DNA of 64,000 nt, from positions 186,001 through 250,000 of the forward strand of contig NZ_BMQB01000005.1 in the NCBI RefSeq assembly GCF_014647895.1, read 5' to 3'. This stretch comes from Pilimelia anulata (GTDB lineage Bacteria; Actinomycetota; Actinomycetes; Mycobacteriales; Micromonosporaceae). Below, piece after piece: positions 1 to 8,205 of the stretch; position 1 is the stretch's first letter, and each line of letters opens with the position of its first letter. The notes beneath the pieces were generated by a model, which was given only the letters and a program-made list of their open reading frames with translations, was not told the DNA's origin and did no database searches. A program made the position numbers and the translations under genes.

Positions 1-124
1 CGAGGTCCAGGGTCAGGCCGCGGCGGCGCTCCTCGGCGAGCCGGTCCGGGTGGGTCCCCGTCAGCGCCTCGACCAGCGCCGACTTGCCGTGGTCGACGTG
101 CCCCGCGGTCGCGACGATGTGCAC
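1..124 (-). CDS. selB: Selenocysteine-specific elongation factor SelB (N-terminus only)
   Basis: SelB is the GTPase that delivers Sec-tRNA(Sec) to UGA codons. Only about 41 N-terminal residues are inside the window, and the gene runs off the left edge. The GTP-binding P-loop GHVDHGKS is visible at residues 8-15, followed by ALVEALTG, as in the EF-Tu/SelB class. The start is GTG at 124. The selA stop codon TAG and this GTG share one base (TAGTG), so selA and selB are translationally coupled in one operon. Family assignment rests on the P-loop plus the selA/tRNA-Sec/selD context. Other EF-Tu-like GTPases share the motif, but the neighbourhood makes SelB by far the best call. Confidence 0.9.
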   Translation of the reverse strand, partial: MHIVATAGHVDHGKSALVEALTGTHPDRLAEERRRGLTLDL

Positions 125-1413
125 TAGCCGCCCAGCTCCGCCAGCGCGGCGGCGAGCGCGGCGTCGTCGGCGGGCGGGACGCTGCGCAGGTCCAGCAGCA
201 GCCGGCCGCCGCTGACCCGGCCGAGGACCGCCGGGTCCCCCGCGCGCAGCGGCGCCGCCGCGCCGGCCGGCAGCGCCAGCGCCACCCCGGCCAGGACCAC
301 GCCGGGCGCGCCGCCGCCGCCGACCGTGGCGTCGGTGTCCACGATGGCCACCCCGGCCGCGGCCGGGCCCAGCCCCGCGAGCAGGGCCGCGGCGCGGTGC
401 CGGAGGGAGGCGGTGTCCGTACGCAGTCCGGCCGCGACCGGCGGCGGCGGGCCGGTGAGGGTGGCCTCCAGCGCGGCGGCGGTGAGCTTGTCCACCCGCA
501 GCGCCCGGGCCAGCGGGTGCCGGCGCAGCGCGGCGACCAGGTCGGCCCGGCCCAGCAGCAGGCCGCACTGGGGGCCGCCGAGCAGCTTGTCCCCGCTGGC
601 GGTGACCAGCGCGGCGCCGGCGCGCAGCGCGGTGGCGGCGTCCGGCTCGTCGGGCAGCAGCGGCTCCGGCGCGAGCAGCCCGGACCCGATGTCGTACACC
701 ACCGGCGGCCCGAGCGCGGCCAGCTCGGCCACCGACGCCTCGGCGACGAACCCGGTCTGCCGGAAGTTCGACGGGTGCACCTTGAGGATCAGCGCGGTGT
801 CCGGGCCCAGCGCGGCGGCGTAGTCGGCGGCCCGGGTGCGGTTGGTGGTGCCGACCTCGCGCAGCCGCGCACCGGCCGCGGTCAGCAGGTCCGGCAGCCG
901 GAACCCGTCGCCGATCTCCACCAGCTCGCCGCGGCCGACGACGATCTCCCGGCCGGCCGCGAGCGCGGCGGCGGTCAGCGCGAGGGCGGCGGCGTTGTTG
1001 TTGACGACGTGCGCGTCCGCGGCGTCCGGCACGGCGGCCCGCAGCGCCGCGACCGCGGTCCGCGCGCGGGGCGCCCGGCGGCCGGTGGCGAGGTCGAGTT
1101 CGATGTCGACGGTACCGGCGGCGGCGTCCACGGCCGCCCGCGCCGCCGCGGACAGCGGCGCCCGCCCGAGGTTGGTGTGCACGAGGACGCCGGTCGCGTT
1201 GATCGTCGGCCGCAGGCCGCTGGCGTACCGGGGGAGGGCGGCCAGCGCGGCCCCGACCACCTCGGCCGGGGCCAGCGCCCCGGCCCGGGCGCGGTCGGCG
1301 GCGGCGGTGACGGCGGCCCTGACCAGCGGGCGGCCGAGCGCGGCCAGCGCGGCGGCGAGCCGCGGGTCGGCGAGGACCGCGTCGGTCCGCGGGATGTCAC
1401 GCCGCGCGTCCAT
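124..1413 (-). CDS. selA: L-seryl-tRNA(Sec) selenium transferase SelA
   Basis: A PLP-dependent enzyme that converts Ser-tRNA(Sec) to Sec-tRNA(Sec) using selenophosphate. The protein has 429 residues, close to the family norm. The motif [10 protein letters not shown] near residue 276 carries the Lys expected to hold PLP, and [13 protein letters not shown] near residues 71-83 is typical of SelA. ATG at 1413 was chosen because it is preceded by GCAGGAG about 6 nt upstream. An open frame continues much further upstream, but it runs through the tRNA-Sec gene and cannot be coding there. It overlaps selB by one base, and the tRNA-Sec gene lies directly upstream on the same strand, so the three may be co-transcribed. 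Confidence 0.95.
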   Translation of the reverse strand: MDARRDIPRTDAVLADPRLAAALAALGRPLVRAAVTAAADRARAGALAPAEVVGAALAALPRYASGLRPTINATGVLVHTNLGRAPLSAAARAAVDAAAGTVDIELDLATGRRAPRARTAVAALRAAVPDAADAHVVNNNAAALALTAAALAAGREIVVGRGELVEIGDGFRLPDLLTAAGARLREVGTTNRTRAADYAAALGPDTALILKVHPSNFRQTGFVAEASVAELAALGPPVVYDIGSGLLAPEPLLPDEPDAATALRAGAALVTASGDKLLGGPQCGLLLGRADLVAALRRHPLARALRVDKLTAAALEATLTGPPPPVAAGLRTDTASLRHRAAALLAGLGPAAAGVAIVDTDATVGGGGAPGVVLAGVALALPAGAAAPLRAGDPAVLGRVSGGRLLLDLRSVPPADDAALAAALAELGG

Positions 1414-1513
1414 GCCCCACTCCTGCCTCCCCGTCCGCCGGTGCTCGCGGCCCGGGCGTCCGACCGGGCCACCGCGGCGGCCGTCGGTGCTCGCGCGCGG
1501 GCGGCGGGCGCGG

Positions 1514-1609
1514 TGGCGGAGGTGGACGGGAATCGAACCCGCCGGCGACGCCGCGCGCCGCCCACCGGTGTTGAAGACCGGGAGGGCCACCAGGCACCCA
1601 CACACCCCC
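1514..1609 (-). tRNA. selC: tRNA-Sec (anticodon TCA)
   Basis: On the minus strand the anticodon stem CCGGT/ACCGG closes the 7-nt loop CTTCAAC, giving anticodon TCA at 1574-1572. A long variable arm follows (GGCGGC pairing with GTCGCC), then a T arm with loop TTCGATT. The 3' acceptor strand CCACCTCC is followed by discriminator G and an encoded CCA ending at 1514. The distance from 5' end to anticodon (about 34-35 nt) and the total of about 96 nt fit bacterial tRNA-Sec with its 8-bp acceptor. The 5' acceptor strand (GGGGGTGT) pairs with one G-T and one mismatch, so the 5' end is uncertain by one base. Position beside selA and opposite selD supports the call. Confidence 0.9.
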
Positions 1610-1774
1610 GGCGCCATCCTAGCCACGACCCCCGGCCGGGCGGGGTCCGTCGGCGGGCGCCGACCGGCCGCCCCGATCCGTGCGGCCGCCGCCTCCATCC
1701 GTGCGGCGCCGACCCGCCGCCCCGGCCCGCGCGGCCCCGACCCGCCACCTCGGCCCGGGGCGCCGGCGGGTGGC

Positions 1775-1789
1775 TAGGGTGGGCCGATG
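1775..1789 (+). promoter_or_regulatory. Leaderless-type promoter of selD
   Basis: TAGGGT at 1775-1780 is followed by 6 nt and then the selD ATG at 1787. No Shine-Dalgarno sequence fits in that gap. A -10 box TANNNT placed 6-8 nt before the start codon is the usual layout of leaderless actinobacterial transcripts. The same layout recurs at nine other genes in this window. Confidence 0.6.
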
Positions 1790-2764
1790 GTGCGGTTGAC
1801 GCAGTACGCCCGCGGCGGCGGGTGCAGTTGCAAGCTGCCGGCCGGCGAGCTGGAGCGCCTGGTCGCCCCGCTCGGCGGCGGCGGGTCCGACGGGGTGCTG
1901 GTGGGGCTCGCGTACGGCGACGACGCCGCCGTCGTCCGGACCCCGGGCGGCAGCCGGGCCACCGTGGCCACCGCGGACTTCTTCGCCCCCGTGGTCGACG
2001 ACCCGTACGACTTCGGCCGGATCGCCGCCGCCAACGCCCTCTCCGACGTCTACGCCGTCGGCGGCGAGCCGCTGGTCGCCCTGAACCTGCTGAGCTGGCC
2101 CCGCGAGACCCTCCCGCTGGACCTGGCGGGCGAGGTCCTGCGCGGCGGCGCCGCGGTCGCGGCCGAGGCCGGCTGCCCGATCGGCGGTGGGCACAGCATC
2201 GACGACCCCGAGCCGAAGTACGGGCTGGCGGTGACCGGCACGGTCGACCCGGACCGCCTCCTCACCCTCGACGCCGCCCGCCCCGGCCTGCCGCTGTCGC
2301 TGACCAAGCCGCTCGGCGTCGGGGTCCTCAACTCCCGGCACAAGGCCACCGGCGAGGTCTTCCCGGAGGCGGTGGCGTCGATGACCGCGCTCAACCGCGA
2401 CGCCGCCCGGGCGGCGGTGGCGGCCGGGGTGCGCAGCGCCACGGACGTGACGGGCTTCGGCCTGCTCGGCCACCTGTACAAGCTGTGCCGGGCCAGCGGC
2501 GTGGGCGCGGTGCTGGACGCGGCGGCGGTACCGCTGCTGGCGGGCGCCCGGCGGGCGGTCCGCGACGGCCACGTCTCCGGCGGCACCCGCCGCAACCTCG
2601 ACTGGGTCACCCCCCACCTGGACCCCGGCACCGCGGACGAGGAGACGGTCCTCCTCCTGGCCGACGCCCAGACCTCGGGCGGCCTCCTCCTGGCGGGCGG
2701 GATCCCGAACGCCCCGATCATCGGCGAACTGATCGCGGGCCCGCCCCGCATCCACCTGCGCTGA
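1787..2764 (+). CDS. selD: Selenide, water dikinase SelD (selenophosphate synthase, Cys form)
   Basis: Makes selenophosphate from selenide and ATP, the selenium donor for SelA. The 325-residue protein begins with LTQYARGGGCSCK. Cys13 sits where the catalytic Cys/Sec lies in the family and Lys16 where the essential Lys lies. The codon is TGC, so this SelD is not itself a selenoprotein. GDDAAV near residue 46 and IGGGHSIDDPEPKYGLAV around 133-150 are the usual AIRS-family nucleotide/Mg-binding elements. ATG at 1787 is supported by a TAGGGT -10 box six bases upstream (leaderless start). It is divergent from selA and the tRNA-Sec gene. The protein is slightly shorter than E. coli SelD but contains the expected core. 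Confidence 0.94.
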   Translation: MVRLTQYARGGGCSCKLPAGELERLVAPLGGGGSDGVLVGLAYGDDAAVVRTPGGSRATVATADFFAPVVDDPYDFGRIAAANALSDVYAVGGEPLVALNLLSWPRETLPLDLAGEVLRGGAAVAAEAGCPIGGGHSIDDPEPKYGLAVTGTVDPDRLLTLDAARPGLPLSLTKPLGVGVLNSRHKATGEVFPEAVASMTALNRDAARAAVAAGVRSATDVTGFGLLGHLYKLCRASGVGAVLDAAAVPLLAGARRAVRDGHVSGGTRRNLDWVTPHLDPGTADEETVLLLADAQTSGGLLLAGGIPNAPIIGELIAGPPRIHLR

Positions 2765-2769
2765 CCGCG

Positions 2770-2791
2770 CCCGGCCGCGGCCGGTGCCGGG
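2770..2791. terminator. Possible short bidirectional hairpin between selD and the SWIM gene
   Basis: CCCGGC at 2770-2775 pairs with GCCGGG at 2786-2791 between two convergent genes. The stem is only 6 bp with no U-tract, so this is weak. Confidence 0.3.
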
Positions 2792-2796
2792 ATGGG

Positions 2797-3681
2797 TCAG
2801 GGCTGGTCGTCGGCGAGGTGGCGGTAGGCCGTGCGGAGGATGTCCACCAGCGGGATGTGGCGGACCCGGACCGGGGGCGGGTCCAGTGCGCGCAGCAGGA
2901 GTTCCGGCGGGGCCGAGGACGGGATCGTGAGGCGCTCGCGCAGGCGGGCCACCGACACGTCGCCGGAGTAGAACCGCGCGACGTCCACCGGCGGCTCCGC
3001 CGCCGCGCCCACCGCCCGCTCCCCGCCGGCAACACCGCCGCCGGCCGCGCCCGCGCCACCCGCGGCATCGATCGCCCGGTCCGCCGAGCCGCCGCCCGCA
3101 TCCGCGCGCAGCGCCGACAGCAGCGTCGCCCGGTCGCGTCCCCGCCAGGCCAGCACCAGGAACGGGTCGTCGTCGAACGCCTCCGCCAGCAGGTACAGCA
3201 CCGCCGACAGGTGCTTGCACGGCCAGCCCGGGTCGGGGCAGGAGCAGGCCATCGCCAGCGTGTCGGGGAACAGCGGCGCCCCCACCGCGTCGAACACCTC
3301 GACGATCTCCGGCGGCATTTCGCCGGCCAGCAGCGCCGCCCGGTACACCGCCCGCCCGGCCAGCTCGTCCCGGACCGCCGTCCAGACCGCGTCGTCGAGG
3401 ACGTCGATCCGGATCGCCACCCGGTACGGCTGCGGCCGCGAGCCCTGCACCAGCCCCTCGACCAGCCCCGGCGCCACGGTGTAGTCGCGCACCTGCCCCT
3501 GCCGCGCGTACGCCCGCCCGCGGGCCAGCCGCCCGCCGTCGCACAGGGATTCGAGCAGGTCCACGAACCGCCGCGACCACCAGTGCTCGCCCAGCGACCC
3601 GCGCCGCCCGCGGGCCCGGATGCCGCCCTCGACCTTGATCGGCTTCCCGGCCGCGAACCAGCCGTCCGGCCCCACCGGCAT
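2797..3681 (-). CDS. SWIM zinc-finger protein, partner of SNF2 helicase
   Basis: A 294-residue protein carrying the SWIM signature CSCPDPGWPCKH (residues about 146-157), a CxCx(n)CxH zinc-binding motif found in DNA- or protein-binding proteins. The N-terminal part (AAGKPIKVEGGI, then GEHWWSRRFV) is characteristic of the SWIM proteins encoded next to actinobacterial SNF2 helicases. Its ATG at 3681 shares one base with the helicase stop codon (TGATG), so translation is coupled. The C-terminal half has a low-complexity Gly/Ala stretch (roughly residues 190-225) before a conserved-looking end. The biological role of the pair is not established; DNA repair or remodelling is only inferred from the helicase partner. 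Confidence 0.85.
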   Translation of the reverse strand: MPVGPDGWFAAGKPIKVEGGIRARGRRGSLGEHWWSRRFVDLLESLCDGGRLARGRAYARQGQVRDYTVAPGLVEGLVQGSRPQPYRVAIRIDVLDDAVWTAVRDELAGRAVYRAALLAGEMPPEIVEVFDAVGAPLFPDTLAMACSCPDPGWPCKHLSAVLYLLAEAFDDDPFLVLAWRGRDRATLLSALRADAGGGSADRAIDAAGGAGAAGGGVAGGERAVGAAAEPPVDVARFYSGDVSVARLRERLTIPSSAPPELLLRALDPPPVRVRHIPLVDILRTAYRHLADDQP

Positions 3682-6600
3682 CACGCCACCGCCGCCGGGT
3701 CGAGCCGGAGCAGGTCGCGCAGGTCGTCGGTGGACAGCTCGGTCAGCCAGTCCTCGCCCGCCCCGATGACCTGCTGGGCCAGCGCCTTCTTCTTCTCGAT
3801 CATCTCGTCGATCCGCTCCTCCAGCGTTCCCACGCAGACGAACTTGCGGACCTGGACGTTGCGCCGCTGCCCGATCCGGAACGCCCGGTCCGTCGCCTGG
3901 TCCTCGACCGCCGGGTTCCACCAGCGGTCCACGTGGATGACGTGGTTGGCCGCCGTCAGGTTGAGGCCGGTACCGGCGGCCTTCAGCGACAGCAGGAAAA
4001 TCATCGGTTCGTCGTCGGCCTGGAAGCGGGCGACCAGGGCGTCGCGCTGCGGCTTCGGCAGGCCGCCGTGCAGCCAGAGGACCGGGCGGCCGAGGTGGGC
4101 TTCGAGGTACGGCCGCAGCAGCGACCCGAACGCCGCGTACTGGGTGAACACCAGCGCCTTGTCCCCCTCCGCCAGCAGCTCGGCGGCCAGCTCCTCCAAC
4201 CGGGCGAGCTTGCCCGAGCGGCCGGCCAGCCGGGAGCCGTCGCCGAGCAGGTGGGCGGGGTGGTTGCAGACCTGCTTGAGCTTGGTCATCGCGGCGAGCA
4301 CGTTGCCCCGCCGGTCGATCCCGGTGGTCGAGGAGATCACCGCGAGCATCTCGTCCACCACGGCCCGGTACAGGCTGGCCTGCTCCGGCGTCAGCCGGCA
4401 CCACTCCTTCATCTCCGCCTTCTCCGGCAGGTCGGAGATGATGCTCCGGTCGGTCTTGAGCCGGCGCAGGATCAGCGGGCCGGTGGCCCGGCGCAGCGCC
4501 GCGGCGGCGTCCTCGGCGTTGGCGGCGGCGGTCTCGATGGGGCGCTGGTACCGGTCCCGGAACACCCGCGCCGGCCCGAGCAGCCCGGGGTTGCAGAAGT
4601 CCATGATCGACCACAGCTCGGCCAGGTGGTTCTCGACCGGCGTACCGGTCAGGGCCAGCCGGGTCCGCGCCGGGATCGCCCGGACGGCGCGGGCCTGCCG
4701 CGCGGCGCTGTTCTTGATCGCCTGCGCCTCGTCGCAGACGACCCGCTCCCAGGCGTGCGCGCGCAGCGCGTCGAGGTCGCGCAGCGCCGTGCCGTACGTG
4801 GTCAGCACCAGGTCGTGCGCCGCCACCGCCGCGGCCAGCCCGTCGCCGCGCTGCCGGCCGGCGCCGTGGTGCACGTACACCCGCAGGTCCGGGGCGAACC
4901 GGGCCGCCTCCCGCTCCCAGTTGCTGACCAGCGACATCGGGCAGACCAGCAGCGTCGGGCCGACGGCGCCGGCCTCCCGCCGGTGCAGCAGCAGGGCCAG
5001 CGTGGAGATCGTCTTGCCGAGGCCCATGTCGTCGGCGAGGATGCCGCCGATGCCGACCCGGCTGAGGAAGGCGAGCCAGGACAGCCCGCGCTGCTGGTAC
5101 GGCCGCAGCTCCCCGGCCAGCGCCCGCGGCGTCGGCGTGGGTTCGAGCCGGGCGTCGAGGGTGCCGGAGAGCAGGTCGCCGAGCATCCCGTCGGCGTCCA
5201 CCTCGGTGATCGGCAGGACGTCCTCGCCGCCGGCCACCTCGCGCAGCACCTCGCCGACGGACATCGTGCCGCTGCGCCGCCGCTGGAGCAGCGCGAGCGC
5301 GGCCGAGAGCTGCCGGTCGTCCAGCTCCACCCACTGCCCGCGGACCCGGATCAGCGGCACCTTCTGCGCGGCCAGCGCCGCCAGCTCCGCCTCGCTGACC
5401 GCCTGCCCGCCGAGCGCCAGCTCCAGCGAGAAGTCGACCAGCTCGCCGCCGCCGACCCCGCCGGCCGCGACCGCGCCGGGCCCGGCCGCCGACCGGCTGC
5501 GGGCGGTCAGCCGTACGCCGAGGCCCGTGCGCCCGGCCCAGGCCGGGAGCTGTACGCCGAAGCCGGCCGCCCGCAGCAGCGGCGCGCTGTCCCGCAGGAA
5601 CTCGTGCGCGCCCGCGGTGTCCGTCGTCCACGCCGCGGGCGCCGGCTCGCGCAGGACGGCGTGCAGCGCCGGGAACAGCCGGACCGCCCGCCCGAGCCCG
5701 GCCAGCAGGACCTCGTCCGGGTGCGCGGGCAGCCCCGGCGGCCGGGCGCCCGCCCACAGGTCGGCCGCGGGTACCCACAGGCTCGGGTCGTCGACCGACT
5801 GCAACGCCCACTCGACCCGCCAAACGTCCTGGTCAGCGGGGTTATCCACAGAGTTATCCACAGGCTCCGGGGCGGTTGTCCCCGGGGGCTCGGTGAGCCG
5901 GAAGCAGAGCCGGCTGCCGGTACCGTCGGCGTGCGCGGCGTCGTACCACCGGCGCAGCGGCCGGGCCAGCCCGTCGGCCGCGTCCCGGTCCAGGTCGAGG
6001 GCCGCGTCGTCGGCGGTGAGCGCCCACAGCCACCGGTCCGCGGCCTCGGCCCGGGGGCCGGGGCGGGCGCCGCGCAGCAGCCGGTCCGGCCAGGCGGTCC
6101 GGGCGGCGGCGTCGACGAGCGCGCCGAGCGCGTCCGCCAGCGCCGCGCCGACGCCGGGCGGCGGCTCGCCGGCCGGGGCGAGCGCGGCGCAGGCGCCGGG
6201 CATCGCGGCGAGCAGCTCGGTGTACGCGTCGGTGTCGGCGCCGGTGCGCACCGGCCGCCAGCGGGCGGCGTACCGGTCGCCCTCGGCGACGAGCTGGGGG
6301 AGCAGGCGGCCGCGCCGGACCAGCGCGCACGCGTACCCGGCGAGCACCGCGAGGTACCGCACCGACCCCCCGGCCCGCCACGCCACCGCGCCGTGAGCCG
6401 CGGCGCCGGCGTGCGGCCCGCCCGCGCGGGCCGGATCGTCCGCGGCCGGGCGCCGGGCGTCCGCCGGTCCGCGTTGGCCCGGCTCGGCGGCGTCGGCGGG
6501 GTCGTCGGGGTCGAGGTCGGCGAGCAGGGCCAGGGCGTCGGCGGCCGGCAGGCTCACCGTGGGGACCAGCCAGGCGGCCGGGCGCGGGGTCCGGCCGGCG

Positions 6601-6965
6601 TCGGTCCGGGCGCTGTCCGGCGAGGGCGCCGGACCCGACCGGAAGCCGGGCAGGTGGGCGACGTGGGCGCCGGGCTCGCCGACCCCGAGGGCCGCGCGCA
6701 GCACCTCGGCGGGCGCGGCATGCGGATGCGCCCGCGGTCCGCGCCGCCCCCGCCGCTTGCCGCCGCGTCCAGCCGGCCCGGCACCGCCGTCCTGCCGACT
6801 CGCCGCCGGCCCGGCAGCGGACATGTCCCCCGTCGGTACGACGGCGTCGGCCTGTTCGCCCGCCGTCGTACCGGCGGGCGCGTCGAGATCGGCGGCCGGT
6901 GGGCGGTCGTCCTCGGCCCACAGCGTCAGCCGCGCCCCGACCCAGGCCCCGTGGACTGTGAGCAA
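3681..6965 (-). CDS. SNF2/SWI2-family DEAD-like helicase
   Basis: A 1,094-residue ATP-dependent DNA translocase of the SNF2 class. The N-terminal half (to about residue 500) is the variable actinobacterial region, and the helicase core follows. Motif I DDMGLGKT is near residue 648, motif II DEAQ near 746, motif III LTGTPVENHL soon after, and the C-terminal lobe has SLKAAGTGLNL and DQATDRAFRIGQ near 1015-1030. TTG at 6965 was chosen because GGGAGG precedes it by 8 nt and the following residues LTVHGAWV match the usual N-terminus of this family. It overlaps the downstream SWIM gene by one base. Two perfect DnaA boxes fall inside the coding sequence near residues 368-375. Confidence 0.92.
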   Translation of the reverse strand: MLTVHGAWVGARLTLWAEDDRPPAADLDAPAGTTAGEQADAVVPTGDMSAAGPAASRQDGGAGPAGRGGKRRGRRGPRAHPHAAPAEVLRAALGVGEPGAHVAHLPGFRSGPAPSPDSARTDAGRTPRPAAWLVPTVSLPAADALALLADLDPDDPADAAEPGQRGPADARRPAADDPARAGGPHAGAAAHGAVAWRAGGSVRYLAVLAGYACALVRRGRLLPQLVAEGDRYAARWRPVRTGADTDAYTELLAAMPGACAALAPAGEPPPGVGAALADALGALVDAAARTAWPDRLLRGARPGPRAEAADRWLWALTADDAALDLDRDAADGLARPLRRWYDAAHADGTGSRLCFRLTEPPGTTAPEPVDNSVDNPADQDVWRVEWALQSVDDPSLWVPAADLWAGARPPGLPAHPDEVLLAGLGRAVRLFPALHAVLREPAPAAWTTDTAGAHEFLRDSAPLLRAAGFGVQLPAWAGRTGLGVRLTARSRSAAGPGAVAAGGVGGGELVDFSLELALGGQAVSEAELAALAAQKVPLIRVRGQWVELDDRQLSAALALLQRRRSGTMSVGEVLREVAGGEDVLPITEVDADGMLGDLLSGTLDARLEPTPTPRALAGELRPYQQRGLSWLAFLSRVGIGGILADDMGLGKTISTLALLLHRREAGAVGPTLLVCPMSLVSNWEREAARFAPDLRVYVHHGAGRQRGDGLAAAVAAHDLVLTTYGTALRDLDALRAHAWERVVCDEAQAIKNSAARQARAVRAIPARTRLALTGTPVENHLAELWSIMDFCNPGLLGPARVFRDRYQRPIETAAANAEDAAAALRRATGPLILRRLKTDRSIISDLPEKAEMKEWCRLTPEQASLYRAVVDEMLAVISSTTGIDRRGNVLAAMTKLKQVCNHPAHLLGDGSRLAGRSGKLARLEELAAELLAEGDKALVFTQYAAFGSLLRPYLEAHLGRPVLWLHGGLPKPQRDALVARFQADDEPMIFLLSLKAAGTGLNLTAANHVIHVDRWWNPAVEDQATDRAFRIGQRRNVQVRKFVCVGTLEERIDEMIEKKKALAQQVIGAGEDWLTELSTDDLRDLLRLDPAAVA
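5842..5862 (+). promoter_or_regulatory. Pair of perfect DnaA boxes inside the SNF2 gene
   Basis: TTATCCACA occurs at 5842-5850 and again at 5854-5862, both on the + strand and separated by 3 bp. This matches the high-affinity DnaA box exactly. The codons encode a DNSVDN stretch in a poorly conserved part of the helicase, so protein constraint probably does not explain the repeat. Whether DnaA binds here is unknown. Confidence 0.55.
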
Positions 6966-7043
6966 CCCGCCGCCTCCCGCCGCTACCGGCGGGCAAGTCT
7001 AGCCACGCGCACCGACAACCGGCCGGCGCCGCGCGCCGCCCGG

Positions 7044-8057
7044 CTACTGCTCGGTCAGCTCGTTCAGCGTGTGCAGGTCCTCCGGCGTCGGCTCCCATGC
7101 GCCGGCGGTGACGTTCGCCCGCACCTGCTCCGGCGTCGTCGCGCCCGCGATCACCGAGGTCACCGCCGGCTGCGCCGCGAGCCAGCCCAGCGCCACGTCC
7201 AGCAGGGTCAGGCCGCGCTCGGTCGCGTACTTCTCCAGCGCCTCGATCGTGTCCCAGGGCGCGGCGGCGAACCGGGTCGCGTACCGCGGCCGGGCCAGCC
7301 GGGAGCCGGTCGGGGCGGGCTCGTGCCGGCGGTACTTGCCGGTGAGCAGGCCGCTGGCCAGCGGCCAGTACGGCAGGAAGCCCAGCCCGTAGTGCGCGCA
7401 GGCCGGGATCAGCTCGGCCTCGACCTCCCGGTGCAGCAGGTTGTAGTGGTCCTGCGCGCTGATGAACGGGCTGCTGCCGCGCTCGCGGGCGGTCCACGCG
7501 GCGTCGGCGAGCTGCCAGGCGGCGAAGTTGGAGTGCCCGACGTACCGGACCTTGCCCGCCCGGACCAGGTCGTCCAGCGCCGCGAGCGTCTCCTCGACCG
7601 GGGTGGCGGGGTCGGGCTCGTGGAGCTGGTACAGGTCGATGTGCTCCGTACCCAGCCGGCGCAGCGAGCCCTCGACGGCCCGGACGACGTACCGGCGGGC
7701 GCCCCGGGCGCCCCGGTCGGCGCCGTTGAGGTCGCCGACGCTCATCCCGAACTTGGTGGCGATGACGGCGTCGTCGCGCCGGCCGCGCAGGGCCGCGCCG
7801 AGCAGCTCCTCGGACCGGCCGGGCGGGTCGCCGTACAGGTCGGCGGTGTCGAACAGGTTGATCCCGGCCTCCAGGGCGGCGCCGACGACGGCGTCGACCT
7901 CCCGCGAGTCGAGGCCGGCGCCGAAGGCGTTGCACCCGACCCCGACCACCGAGACCACCAGGCCGGACCGGCCGAGCCGCCGGTACCGCAGGCCCGGCGC
8001 CCGGGCGGCGGCGCCGGCCGGGCTGTCGGGGGTGAGCCGCTCGTCGATGCTCGTCAC
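7044..8057 (-). CDS. Aldo/keto reductase family oxidoreductase
   Basis: A 337-residue NADPH-dependent (beta/alpha)8 oxidoreductase. It opens with YRRLGRSGLVVS. The catalytic tetrad residues are visible: Asp and Tyr in FDTADLYG (about 69-76), Lys in TKFG (about 101) and His in VGHSNF (about 173). The ending ITSVIAGATTPEQV is typical of cofactor-binding C-termini in this family. The substrate cannot be read from the sequence. GTG at 8057 was chosen because TATGCT lies 7 nt upstream, the leaderless arrangement seen repeatedly here. An in-frame ATG at 8069 lies inside that box and is less likely. It is divergent from mqnC, with only about 145 bp between them. Confidence 0.87.
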   Translation of the reverse strand: MTSIDERLTPDSPAGAAARAPGLRYRRLGRSGLVVSVVGVGCNAFGAGLDSREVDAVVGAALEAGINLFDTADLYGDPPGRSEELLGAALRGRRDDAVIATKFGMSVGDLNGADRGARGARRYVVRAVEGSLRRLGTEHIDLYQLHEPDPATPVEETLAALDDLVRAGKVRYVGHSNFAAWQLADAAWTARERGSSPFISAQDHYNLLHREVEAELIPACAHYGLGFLPYWPLASGLLTGKYRRHEPAPTGSRLARPRYATRFAAAPWDTIEALEKYATERGLTLLDVALGWLAAQPAVTSVIAGATTPEQVRANVTAGAWEPTPEDLHTLNELTEQ

Positions 8058-8070
8058 CCGTCCGAGCATA
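8055..8070 (-). promoter_or_regulatory. Leaderless-type promoter of the aldo/keto reductase
   Basis: On the minus strand TATGCT (8070-8065) is followed by 7 nt and a GTG start at 8057. No Shine-Dalgarno sequence is present in between. Confidence 0.5.
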
Positions 8071-8189
8071 GGCGGCCGGGCGGGACAACGGCCGCATACC
8101 GCCCGCTCCGACCGGCCCGGACCCCGGCCCGGCGTGATTTCCGCCGCAGCCCGGCGCCCGGGCGGCGGGCCCGCCGGGCGGCCGGGTCG

Positions 8190-8205
8190 TAGGCTCGGGG
8201 GCGTG
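8190..8205 (+). promoter_or_regulatory. Leaderless-type promoter of mqnC
   Basis: TAGGCT at 8190-8195 precedes the GTG at 8203 by 7 nt. The gap is GC-only (CGGGGGC), so a weak ribosome-binding contribution cannot be fully excluded. Confidence 0.5.

Noticed and set aside
1826..1834. Possible in-frame TGA (selenocysteine) in selD
   Set aside because: The active-site codon is TGC (Cys13); there is no in-frame TGA before the normal stop.
397..6396. Long plus-strand open frame (about 2,000 codons) opposite selA and the SNF2 genes
   Set aside because: It is antisense to recognisable genes, crosses the tRNA-Sec gene and has no motif. Long spurious frames are expected in very GC-rich DNA.
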